Shown in pieces: positions 35,518 through 44,268 of a stretch of 64,000 nt of DNA. The stretch is from Chlorobaculum limnaeum (GTDB lineage Bacteria; Bacteroidota; Chlorobiia; Chlorobiales; Chlorobiaceae). The stretch lies in assembly GCF_001747405.1 (NCBI RefSeq), contig NZ_CP017305.1, positions 1,258,001-1,322,000 on the forward strand, read 5' to 3'. The notes below the pieces were generated by a model. The model was not told the DNA's origin, did not search any database, and saw nothing but the letters and a program-made list of their open reading frames with translations. Position 1 is the first letter of the stretch. Each line of letters begins with the position of its first letter. A program made the position numbers and the translations under genes.

Positions 35518-36220
35518 CACGCTCCCCGTTTACAGTTTTTGTTAAAACTTTTTTCAAGATAACATGAAAAAGAGTGCGTATTCAATGTGTCTGTTGTCAA
35601 TTCGATGCGAAAATAATTTCGTAGCGCAACAGGATCACCGCGATGATCACGTCGCTACGCATCTTGCAATGACGAACTTCTGCGGCTCATTTTGCCATTG
35701 TTTCGACAATAGCATGACTGACATAAAATAAATATTCATCGCCTCACTCTTTTACGTCACTTTCTTTTCCCGGAAGAATAACCTGCCCGGCGCGGATTAA
35801 CTTGCCAGACTCATAAAATATTCTATTTTTGCGAGATATAAGTATCAATCGCAATGCAGTACAGCAACGTTCCTGACCCGCGTCTGAACATAACGCATAT
35901 ATCTCACGCTTCCCGCCCGGATCGATCCGGTTCACCGGCAATGCCGTTACGCCTTCGATTTCCGCAAATGCCGAGAGCCTGGCTCTGGCTCATGAGCGCC
36001 TCTACATCCACCGATCATCGCGCGCCGATGCTTGACAGGCACGACATCGCTACCACGCAACGCAAATCGCGACAACACGGCTGTCCGCTTTTTTTCATCC
36101 TTTCGCATTCGCTTACGACGGACGCCTCCATCCGTCGGTTCAGTCCTGACATGACTCTTATGGAACTGATATGTTCTTTCAGACAGAGTTTTTTTCAGAT
36201 AACGAAACCAATAACACGTT
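35518..36220. other. 700-base non-coding region upstream of the MACPF gene
   Basis: It contains a partial copy of the GTCATTGC-type repeat (35620-35673). Overlapping frames on both strands exist but lack protein-like composition and conflict with one another. The promoter of the MACPF gene should lie near 36150-36210. Confidence 0.5.
35620..35673 (-). repeat. GTCATTGC-type inverted repeat, partial copy
   Basis: Read on the minus strand it begins GTCATTGCAAGATGCGTAGC, closely matching the end of the full copy at 44141-44237 (GTCATTGCGAGGAGCGTAGC), followed by GACGTG in both. The other end has decayed. Confidence 0.55.
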
Positions 36221-38836
36221 ATGCCCAACACCAACCCAGCCACTTCGGCATCAGGAGGATCGGGTTCTGCCACGTCAGCTTCCGCGTCTCAGGCGCAGGG
36301 ATCGTCCGCGAACGGCAAACAGGAATCGGGAACCCAGGCTTCAGGAGCACAAACTTCCGGGACGTCGACATCCGGTTCCGGCGGCGCGCCACTCCAGACG
36401 CCACCTCAGAATCAGGCGTCATCGCAAACAACCGCCGGCGCGTGGCTTAGCAAAAACCAGGCCGCCAGTTACATCTAGCGTTTTCAGGATGCCGGCTATG
36501 ACGATCTTTCCGATCTCCTGCCCGACGTGATCAAAACCGTGCTCCAGGGCGAGAAACCCGGCGTGGTCGACCGGCTGGTGCGAATCCGGACACAGGAGCT
36601 TCAGAAACCGCAGCCGCTCCCGCCTCCCGCCCTGAATCCCGGAATGGCCATGGATCTTTCCGCGCCGGTGCTGAAAGGCATGGATGGCGTCTCCATCAAG
36701 CTGCCGGATCTGGGATTCGCGCCCGGCCCCGATGAACGCCAGCATGTCGTTTCCGCGGCTGCCCTGACCGATGAGGAGTGGCTGGCGCTGGCCATCAACA
36801 GCGACATGCTCATGGGCCTCGATCTCGAAAGCTTCTTCGAAGGGGAATCGAGCGCGCCCCAGGAGTGCTTCGCCCCCGCCTTGTGGTGGAAAGTCCCGGA
36901 ATCGAGAGAGTTCTTCAACTGCGAGCACCTCTCAGCGAAGATCAATACCGAGATCACCTATACTTCGAAATCGGCAACCATGGTTTCGGCGGGCTTCACC
37001 TCGGTGACGGCAAGCGCTTCGACTCCCTGGGTCAGCGCATCGGTTTCGCACGAAAGAAGCTACAAGGAGGCGCAGTCGAGCAAGAAAAGCACGCTCTACA
37101 TCGTTGGCATGTACGATCTCGACCGGGTCAGGGTCGATCTCGACGAGTGCACCGTCGTGTCGCCGCGATTTGTGAGCGCGGTCGAAAACGCGCTGGCCGA
37201 CGCTAACCGCAAAGAGGCGCTGGCAAAGGTTTTCCAGAAATACGGGCAGATCATCGGTCGTCAGGTCACGCTCGGTGGCCGTCTCTTTTTCGTGCATACC
37301 AAGGAAGAGGCGGAGAACTCGAGAATCGAGACGCTGAAGAGCACCACCTCGGCGGCCATCGCCGGAGGCTTCGGAGCTTTCAGCGCCTCGGCGGGCGTTT
37401 CAGTCGGAAAATCGTCGGAAAAGCAGGAGAGCAGCCAGAACATGAACGAAAAGATCGCCTTCCAGGCGGTCGGTGGCGATGTGACGCTTGCCAACGAGCC
37501 GGAAAAATGGAAGGACACCATCAAGTCCCCCGCGTTGTGGGAGGTGATCCGCTACGACAAGGTTCGCTACACCTACGAACTCCTGAGCCCCGATCTGCAG
37601 GAGCTGGTGCTGATGTACTGGGAGCGCCCGATGGGCAACGACGAGGCTCCTATCGTGTTGCCGAAAACCAGGGTGGAGACGACGAAGTTCGCGGACGGCG
37701 TGGCCATAAGCGGCTTCAAGATCAGCTTCGAGCAAAAGGTGCCCGGCCTGTCGATGCGCTACTACGCGACCTCGGCGGACGGACGGTTTCACGACTGGGT
37801 CAACGAGGGAAAACTCTGTGGCGCGGAGAGCGGCAATGCGTCGCCGTTGCAGGAGTTTCTGGTCGAGCTGACCGGCGGCCTCTCGAGACGCTATGAACTG
37901 CACTATCGCGCCCTTCGCGCCGACGGCACCTTTACCGACTGGGTGAGCGGCAAAGAGGTCTGCGGCATCAAAGGCATGAATATCAAAGAGATAGAGGTAG
38001 TGGTCTCCCCGGTGGGCGGCGGCATTCTGAAGATTCCCGCCGAATCGTTCATCCCGAGCGAAAGCAAGGGGACGTTTGACATCGGCAAGTACGGCCCAGG
38101 TATCGTCTGCGCCAACATTCCCGGTGAGTGGGCATTGACCTACCAGTGCCAGTACACCGGCTCCAAACCGGTGAGGAGGCGGCTCGAAGCGCTCTTCACA
38201 TCGGCTGACAACCGCCCGGTCAAGGTCGAGTTCAACGGGGCCATTGTCAATCCGGCAGCCCTGGAGTACAGCACCGGCGCATGGGACACGAGCGGTCTGC
38301 GGACAGCGAGGATCGGAACAGTGACGCTGATGCCCGGCATGAACACCCTGAAGATCAGCAGGCCCGGCCCCTGGTCGCCGCACATGAAGGAGTTCAGGCT
38401 GGTCGCGGAGGTGATCGACATACCGGCGACGTCGTTCATCGGAAATCCTCCGCTGAACAAAAACAGTATTTATGGCGCAGGCGTTATCATCAGCAGCAAT
38501 GTCCCTCTTTCGGCGGATTATGAGTTCACCTTCACAGGGAAAAAGCCGACAACATTAATGCTTGAAGGCGTTTACACGGCAGCGGACAAGCGTCCTGTCG
38601 AGATTGTCATCAACCCCGACGACGCCAAGCCGCAAACTTTTTCCAACGTTCTGGCTACGGTTACCGGAAGCTGGACCAAAGAGCGGCAGACCGTGGAAAC
38701 CATCGGAGAGGTTGTCGTTCGTCCGGGCAGGAACACGCTCAGGCTCACGAAAAAAGATGGGCCGATACCGCATATCCAGGAGTTCCGTCTGGTCTCCAGA
38801 GAGCCGTTCTTCGATTTCGACCCCGATGCGGATTGA
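36221..38836 (+). CDS. MACPF-domain protein with ChW-like and jelly-roll repeats, interrupted by one in-frame TAG
   Basis: One frame of 872 codons has a single internal stop, TAG at 36476-36478. Before it: a Ser/Gly/Gln/Thr-rich linker and the start of a helical segment (WLSKNQAASYI); immediately after, in the same frame, the segment continues (RFQDAGYDDLSDLLPDVIK). Then come a MACPF-like domain with YGQIIGRQVTLGGRLFF, two ChW/Hyd_WA-like repeats (DGRFHDWVNEGKLCG and DGTFTDWVSGKEVCG), and two related beta-sandwich repeats of about 130 residues (38020-38409 and 38413-38805). MACPF proteins form pores in membranes or attack rivals. Restart at GTG 36527 would still give the MACPF part. No signal peptide. 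It may be a pseudogene, a readthrough gene or carry a sequencing error. Confidence 0.75.
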
Positions 38837-38890
38837 GCCGCTACCCATCTCATCGCCGGTAATCGGCAAATGAACGACACGTGACGTAAT

Positions 38891-38933
38891 CGCTGGCGCT
38901 CGAACTCTCGAAAGACGGTTCCGAGCGCCAGCG
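38891..38933 (+). terminator. Strong hairpin after the MACPF gene, without T tract
   Basis: CGCTGGCGCTCG (38891-38902) pairs perfectly with CGAGCGCCAGCG (38922-38933) around a 19-base loop that may itself pair at its base. It lies 55 bases after the stop. It is probably a 3' end structure, though no T run follows. Confidence 0.55.
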
Positions 38934-39104
38934 GTATGTACCGGCAGGGCAAAGTTCTATGAGGTGCCCGGGTGCAAAATTCATCCTCAAATCATCAGCT
39001 TTAAAACCTGTATATGCTTATAGAATATGTTTATACGGGTTTAACTGTACAATGCCCGAAATTATTAATTTTTTTCTGCAAGAATTAATGGTATACTAAG
39101 CCTT

Positions 39105-39123
39105 CGGTTCAACTGTTGAACCG
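39105..39123 (+). promoter_or_regulatory. Hairpin in the leader of the RRM gene
   Basis: CGGTTCAA (39105-39112) pairs with TTGAACCG (39116-39123) around CTG. It lies about 80 bases before the ATG. A related hairpin with the same GGTTCA core overlaps the end of the gene (39469-39486). Confidence 0.5.
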
Positions 39124-39204
39124 TATGCTTTCAAGTAATTTGTGCTTTTTCTTTATTTGTCGGCTCATCTCATTGATAAAAAGCACGATTACGGTATCAC
39201 ACCT

Positions 39205-39471
39205 ATGAATATTTACATTGGAAATCTGGATTACGAAGTAACTGAAGCTGACCTTCGCGACGCTTTCAGCGAATTTGGCGATGTTGGCAAGGCAAGCGTT
39301 ATCATGGATAAATTCTCCGGTCGCTCGAAAGGTTTTGGCTTTGTTGAAATGTCAAACAACGAAGAAGCGAAACAGGCGATTTCGTCTCTGAACGAGAGCA
39401 GGCTCGGCTCCAGAAACATCAAGGTCAACGAGGCAAAACCCCGCGAAGAGCGTTCTTCGTCAAGGTACTGA
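39205..39471 (+). CDS. Single-RRM RNA-binding protein
   Basis: An 88-residue protein consisting of one RNA recognition motif with RNP2 (IYIGNL) and RNP1 (KGFGFVEM) intact, and a short charged tail (PREERSSSRY). Small RRM proteins of this kind occur in cyanobacteria and green sulfur bacteria, where some are cold-induced. Aromatic residues needed for RNA stacking are present. ATG 39205 is used; a longer in-frame start at 39142 adds 21 residues that lie in the leader. Related hairpins on both sides of the gene raise the possibility of autoregulation. Confidence 0.92.
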   Translation: MNIYIGNLDYEVTEADLRDAFSEFGDVGKASVIMDKFSGRSKGFGFVEMSNNEEAKQAISSLNESRLGSRNIKVNEAKPREERSSSRY

Positions 39472-39486
39472 ACCACTGATGGTTCA
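39469..39486 (+). other. Hairpin overlapping the RRM stop codon
   Basis: TGAACCA (39469-39475) pairs with TGGTTCA (39480-39486); the TGA stop itself is part of the stem. It resembles the leader hairpin of the same gene and is not followed by a T run. Confidence 0.5.
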
Positions 39487-39523
39487 ACGGATTACCGCTG
39501 AATTATCCTTATAGCTGATCTAT

Positions 39524-39566
39524 CGACGGTGATGATACAATCATATGTTCATCACCGTCGTTTTTT
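39524..39566 (+). terminator. Terminator of the RRM gene
   Basis: CGACGGTGATGA (39524-39535) pairs with TCATCACCGTCG (39549-39560), followed by six T. It lies 53 bases after the stop codon and is followed by the convergent LapA gene. Confidence 0.9.
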
Positions 39567-39610
39567 ATTTCCCCCTCCCCTGATTGAACAAATTCCTTTC
39601 CGCTTCATTG

Positions 39611-39982
39611 TCAATACTTATCGTCTCCATCTCCATCTTTTTTCAATGATTGCGGTAGTTGCTGCGAGTCGGGCGTCGAAAGAGTCGGAACAGGTTTCTG
39701 AAGTTCTGCAAATTTAGCTTTGTGCTGGCTGACTTCATTTTCAAGCGCATCGATGCGTTTGCGCTGACTGGATGATTTGAAGGTTTTCCTGAGCAGATTC
39801 GGGGCGAGCACGAGAAGACCAATCAGCACGCCGATGGCAAGCGTCGCCAACAAAACGAGCGAAAAAGAGCCGGTGACGGTCCAGCTGAAAAATGAAATGG
39901 TGACAAGCATCGAGTTTTGCAACGCAAATATTACAGCCACCACAGCGATGAGAAGCGCGACGATTAAATAGAGTGTTGGCAT
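39611..39982 (-). CDS. LapA-domain (DUF1049) membrane protein
   Basis: A 123-residue protein with two N-terminal transmembrane helices (YLIVALLIAVVAVIFALQN and FSLVLLATLAIGVLIGLLVL) and a cytoplasmic coiled coil (QRKRIDALENEVSQHKAKF), then an acidic tail. This is the LapA/YciS layout; YciS takes part in lipopolysaccharide assembly in enterics. A role in envelope assembly here is by analogy only. It stands alone, converging on the RRM gene. Confidence 0.85.
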   Translation of the reverse strand: MPTLYLIVALLIAVVAVIFALQNSMLVTISFFSWTVTGSFSLVLLATLAIGVLIGLLVLAPNLLRKTFKSSSQRKRIDALENEVSQHKAKFAELQKPVPTLSTPDSQQLPQSLKKDGDGDDKY

Positions 39983-40146
39983 GGTTTTACAGGAATTTGG
40001 TTTCGAAGTGACCTTGAGGATGATATAATCAGCTTTTTTTATGTGGTTATATTAATGACCGAGATATTCTTTTTTGATTTCGTATAGAAAATCAGGATAA
40101 TATGTGAGATCAAGACCATCTATTGGTATGATTGAACTACTATATA

Positions 40147-42120
40147 TCAACTGATTTTCCCGATTTCAAGTTGAGTATTGTATATAAGCCCATCCAAAAT
40201 TCTTTGCTGAAGAACAAAATACACTTCACTTACTTGCGCTGGTGAGCGTCCTTCAAGATCGTCTGTCAAAAATTCAACATATTTATCATTAACATTCCCA
40301 TTTAGTTCAAGATGATCACACTCATTACGATAAATTCTAATTTTATGGAGTATATTAAACAAATCAGGATAATTTAACTTGACGACATCCCAAAAATATT
40401 TAATATTACCAATAGATTTACCATAGCAATCCACTGATTCCACAAAACACCTATTGCATATATTTATAAAAGACACAAATTGATCTATTGTTTCAACCAC
40501 TATAATTGACAGAAAACGGTCTGCTTCCGGGAATGAAGAATACCCAAAAATCTTCATCCCGTCATTTTTATCTATTATTCGCTCTAATACTCTGATATCG
40601 GTAATAATTTCTTCAAGTCGACGTTTTAACCATGCTATGCGATCATTTTTAGGGATGATTTTATAAACAAGTTGACGTTTATCATTCCTTGCCAATTCAA
40701 GTCCCACATATCTCGTAACAACCGGCATTGATGATAAATATTTACCATCTATTTTTGATATTATGCCATAATTTGTCAAGTGACGTATGTATATATCTCC
40801 CTCAGCTAAATCTTTAAAATCTTTCATTTGGCCACTCGAAAACAACTCAAGCATATAATACTCATCCGAGTAAAACTCCTTCAACTCAGAAACCACGTGT
40901 CCACAATAAAAAACCAACTCTCCATCACATCTTTCTTTGAGATTACTGAATATTTTACTTGATATTTCAACTGGCTTTTCAGTGTTTATGGAAAGGATCG
41001 TATTTAACCAACTGCACGCCAAGCGAGTAAGCAACGGATGCCCGCCGTACCAAGCATATATGTCCGATATTGACTCGTAATTAAATTTTAATCCCATCCT
41101 CTTCCCAAGGCTTTTTATCATCGTCCGCGTTTCATCATCTGAAAAACCTGTCAAATATTTATGGGAAACAATTCCAAAAAGAGGATTCTGTACACCATTT
41201 ACCGTATCTGTTTCTACTACAGAAGGGTTTACTCCTGATATGATAAATGAGAAGTTTTTTAACTGACTCTGACATGACCACATTGTTTGCCAAAATTCAA
41301 CAAAATCTTGATGCCAATGAGTATCTAACTTAGCTACAAATGAAACAAACTCTATCTCGTCAAGCATTAAACATATCTTTATGTCTCTATTTCTCGCCTT
41401 TTCAATTATCTCATAAAATGCTTTTGATGCTTTTCTGTCAGAATAATCTCTTTTGTGTTTAATTGCCAATGATTTAGCTATTTGCGTAGATATTTCCTCT
41501 AAAAGTTCAAACCATCTTGATTTTCGTATATCCGGTTGCTTGCAATCTAAATATATTGGAATGGCAATCTCTTCGCTTTCAATAAGCCTTTTGAGTTTAA
41601 AAAGAAATGAGGTTTTTCCGGTTTTCCTTAATCCGAATATCGCTTTATTTTCCTTCCTTTTGATTGCATCAAGATACTCCATAATCAGTTGTTGTCGCCC
41701 GAAAAAATATGTATCTTCAACTAGTGGTAGAGAGTAATTAAAAAGATCCCTTCCAAAGAATTGCTCATTTAATCTATTTCTTATAAACCATGGATCAGAT
41801 TTATTTTGTTCCAATTCTTTTTTTGTAAATGAAACAATAACTCTTGACTCTTGTCTTGATGAAGTATATCTATTAAGCCATTCTCTAACATTAATAGCAT
41901 CAGAGACAAGAAAAAAGTTGAGAGTTTCAACTCGGCCTTTAGCCGGAAATTGTGAATAAATCTGCTCTACAGCCTGTAATGTTCTTGGCTCCATTGTCTC
42001 AAAAGGAGCATATACAAGCATAATTTCATTCTCAAAGCCATATGATTCTTTAAAATGATCCTCAGGAGACAAGAAAAAACTTTTAAAAAAGCATTGTATT
42101 CTTTTATACTTTTTGCCCAA
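40147..42120 (-). CDS. P-loop ATPase with C-terminal HEPN motif (putative defence protein)
   Basis: A 657-residue AT-rich protein. The N-terminal about 130 residues have a Rossmann-like pattern with no match I know. A P-loop ATPase of the Orc/Cdc6-like or STAND group follows: Walker A GLRKTGKTS (163-171), Walker B ICLMLDEIE (249-257), sensor-like FIISGV, then a winged-helix-like stretch. The C-terminal about 130 residues are helical with RNECDH (R598 to H603), the R-N-X3-H signature of HEPN RNases. The start is uncertain: TTG 42120 opens this frame, while a shifted frame from ATG 42218 runs into it with protein-like sequence (MAHPEDESMLTPFLSG), suggesting a frameshift. It lies next to recD. 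Confidence 0.7.
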   Translation of the reverse strand: MGKKYKRIQCFFKSFFLSPEDHFKESYGFENEIMLVYAPFETMEPRTLQAVEQIYSQFPAKGRVETLNFFLVSDAINVREWLNRYTSSRQESRVIVSFTKKELEQNKSDPWFIRNRLNEQFFGRDLFNYSLPLVEDTYFFGRQQLIMEYLDAIKRKENKAIFGLRKTGKTSFLFKLKRLIESEEIAIPIYLDCKQPDIRKSRWFELLEEISTQIAKSLAIKHKRDYSDRKASKAFYEIIEKARNRDIKICLMLDEIEFVSFVAKLDTHWHQDFVEFWQTMWSCQSQLKNFSFIISGVNPSVVETDTVNGVQNPLFGIVSHKYLTGFSDDETRTMIKSLGKRMGLKFNYESISDIYAWYGGHPLLTRLACSWLNTILSINTEKPVEISSKIFSNLKERCDGELVFYCGHVVSELKEFYSDEYYMLELFSSGQMKDFKDLAEGDIYIRHLTNYGIISKIDGKYLSSMPVVTRYVGLELARNDKRQLVYKIIPKNDRIAWLKRRLEEIITDIRVLERIIDKNDGMKIFGYSSFPEADRFLSIIVVETIDQFVSFINICNRCFVESVDCYGKSIGNIKYFWDVVKLNYPDLFNILHKIRIYRNECDHLELNGNVNDKYVEFLTDDLEGRSPAQVSEVYFVLQQRILDGLIYNTQLEIGKIS

Positions 42121-42321
42121 GTAACAAAGAAGCCACTCAAAAAAGGTGTCAACATGGACTCATCTTCTGGATGCGCCATAAGATATCCGTCTCGTACTTC
42201 TTTTCTTATGTATCCCATATATATTCAAATGATTTTTTTATCACGATAGTGGGTATTCATTTCATGCACTCAAAACAAGATAAATATATAGATATTAGCA
42301 ACGTAAAAGTAATGCTATTTT

Positions 42322-44052
42322 TCAAAATAAAACCAACCTCTCTCTCAACCCGCTTCTCCGCTCCGTCCGGCGCTTCACTGCCGCAATGAAAACAGCTTCG
42401 TCGCTCCACAGCGTCACCGAGTGCCGCGCTCTCGTGATCCCGGTATAAATCAATTCTCTTGTTAGCAAAATAGAATCTTCTGGCGGCAAAACCATCAGAA
42501 CCCTGTCAAACTCCGATCCCTGGCTTTTATGCACCGTCATCGCGAAGGCGGTTTCGTGCTTTGGCAGGAACTCAGGCGGAATGGCTCTCACTGTGCCGTC
42601 GGGGGCTGCGAAGAAGGCTCTCAGGTGGCCGGATTCGGGGTCGGGCAGGATGATGCCGGTGTCGCCGTTGAAAAGTTTGTGTATGTAGTCGTTTTCGGTG
42701 ACGAGCACGGGGCGGCCACGGTAGAACTGCGTGTCACGGCGGACGAGTCCGGATTCGTGGAGCAGCGTTTCGGCGGTGTGGTTCATGCCGGTGGCTCCCC
42801 ACGGGCCTTCGCGCAGGGCGGTGAGGATGCGGAAGCGGTCGAAAAGGCGCAGCGCTTCGGCGGGTGTTTCGGCTTCGAGGCAGGCTCGGAATCCATCGAG
42901 CACCGGAGCCTTGAGGCGCTTTTTCAGCGTTTCTCGCGTCGGCGTCGCTTCGAGCTCAATCGTGCCGCTGCCGGAGTCGACGAGCAATCGGAGCGCTTCG
43001 CGGTCGCTTCCAGCGTTCACGGCGCGGCTGAGGGCGGCGATGCCGGAACCGTCGCCGAAGCGGAAGTTGCGGTCGAGCACGGTGACGCATCCGGCGATGG
43101 ACGAGCCGGGCGATTCGGCGACGCGGCAGATGTCGCCGAGCACAGCCCCGGCTTCGACCGAGGCGAGCTGGTCGCGGTCGCCGATGAGGATGAGCCGGGC
43201 GTGCGGCGGGAGCGCCGTGACGAACGCCGTCATGAGCGGCAGATCGACCATCGAGGCTTCATCGACGATCACCGCATCGAAGGGCAGCGGGTTGCGCTCG
43301 TTGTGGCGAAAGCCGGTCGAGCCGGGCAGCGTACCGAGCAGGCGGTGAATCGTCGTGACCTGGCCTGGAATCGCGCGCTTCACCTCGTCGGCGCACGGCA
43401 AAGTTTCCCGGAGCGAGGCGATGGACGAAGCGAGGCGCGCGGCGGCCTTGCCGGTGGGCGCGACGAGGGCGATGCGCATCCGCTCTCCGCCGGGCGATTC
43501 GAGCATGAGGCCGAGGATGCGCACGACGGTGGTGGTTTTGCCGGTTCCGGGGCCGCCGGAGATGACCGAAAAGCGCCGCCGGAGCGCCGTCAGCGCGGAT
43601 TGCCGCTGGCGATCCTCCGCGTTTTCGGTCGGCGGGAAGTAGCGGTCGAGCTGCCCGGCAAGCGCAGATTCGTCGGTCTCGCTGCTCTCCGATGCGGCGC
43701 GGGCGCGGATGGCGTCGGCAAGCAGCGCCTCGTAGCGGAAGTAGCGGTAAAGGTAGAGCCGCCCGGCGTCGTCGAGAATCAGCGGGCGGTGCTCCTCCGG
43801 CCCGCCGAGCGTCGGCAGCGACCGGAGCGCGGCGACGAGGCTGGCAGCGTCGGGCAGACGCAGCGGCTCCTCCTTGCCGATCCGGACAATTTCTCCGGCG
43901 ATCTCCTCCAGATCGAGGCAAACGTGCCCCTGCCCAACCGCCTGACTGAGCAGCGAAACGACCGTCCGCAGTACGCCCGATTCATCCTTTGCACCTCGGC
44001 AGAGGAACGCCGCCGCCTGCCGGTCAATCGGTCGTTCGATGAAGTCGATCAT
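42322..44052 (-). CDS. recD: Exodeoxyribonuclease V alpha subunit RecD
   Basis: A 576-residue 5'-3' superfamily 1 helicase subunit of RecBCD, which unwinds and degrades broken duplex DNA ends until Chi and loads RecA. Seen are motif I (ISGGPGTGKTTTVV), motif II (VDEASMVD), motif III (LIGDRDQLASVEAG) and motif VI region (MTVHKSQGSEFDRV, YTGITRAR). The length is typical. It follows recB on the same strand after about 220 bases that include a dispersed repeat. Confidence 0.93.
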   Translation of the reverse strand: MIDFIERPIDRQAAAFLCRGAKDESGVLRTVVSLLSQAVGQGHVCLDLEEIAGEIVRIGKEEPLRLPDAASLVAALRSLPTLGGPEEHRPLILDDAGRLYLYRYFRYEALLADAIRARAASESSETDESALAGQLDRYFPPTENAEDRQRQSALTALRRRFSVISGGPGTGKTTTVVRILGLMLESPGGERMRIALVAPTGKAAARLASSIASLRETLPCADEVKRAIPGQVTTIHRLLGTLPGSTGFRHNERNPLPFDAVIVDEASMVDLPLMTAFVTALPPHARLILIGDRDQLASVEAGAVLGDICRVAESPGSSIAGCVTVLDRNFRFGDGSGIAALSRAVNAGSDREALRLLVDSGSGTIELEATPTRETLKKRLKAPVLDGFRACLEAETPAEALRLFDRFRILTALREGPWGATGMNHTAETLLHESGLVRRDTQFYRGRPVLVTENDYIHKLFNGDTGIILPDPESGHLRAFFAAPDGTVRAIPPEFLPKHETAFAMTVHKSQGSEFDRVLMVLPPEDSILLTRELIYTGITRARHSVTLWSDEAVFIAAVKRRTERRSGLRERLVLF

Positions 44053-44140
44053 AGGCGCATTGAATAATTAGTCACGTGATTCGGTTGTGGGACGGATTGT
44101 TGTGAAAGCATACTATTCTCCTTGAATATCGAAGATTTTT

Positions 44141-44237
44141 CATAGCGAGTCCCGACCAGTCGGGACGTGGCGATCCATCTTTGCTGACTCCGCCAATTCT
44201 GTATGTATTGCCACGTCGCTACGCTCCTCGCAATGAC
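44141..44237. repeat. GTCATTGC-type inverted repeat, full copy
   Basis: Left arm CATAGCGAGTCCCGAC with GGGACGTGGCGAT (44141-44174) and right arm (ATTGCCACGTCGCTACGCTC to CAATGAC, 44207-44237) are inverted and related. A short internal palindrome (TCCCGACCAGTCGGGA) lies in the left arm. It sits between recB and recD, and a partial copy is at 35620-35673. Confidence 0.7.
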
Positions 44238-44268
44238 TTTGTTTATGCAATTCTTCTGCTTGAACTCC

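Larger units (their letters stand above)
38837..39204. other. Intergenic region between the MACPF gene and the RRM gene
   Basis: It holds a strong hairpin after the MACPF stop (38891-38933) and a second one in the leader of the RRM gene (39105-39123). The remainder is AT-rich and probably includes the RRM promoter and leader. No gene was seen. Confidence 0.6.

Noticed and set aside
35854..36450. Possible 198-codon gene on the plus strand and a 108-codon frame on the minus strand ahead of the MACPF gene
   Set aside because: They overlap each other and the start of the MACPF gene, have no recognisable motifs, and their composition is uneven.
42090..42130. Programmed -1 frameshift at GGGCAAAAAGTA in the ATPase-HEPN gene
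   Set aside because: The bases in the required frame do not fit the classic X-XXY-YYZ slippery pattern; an ordinary mutation or a TTG start is simpler.
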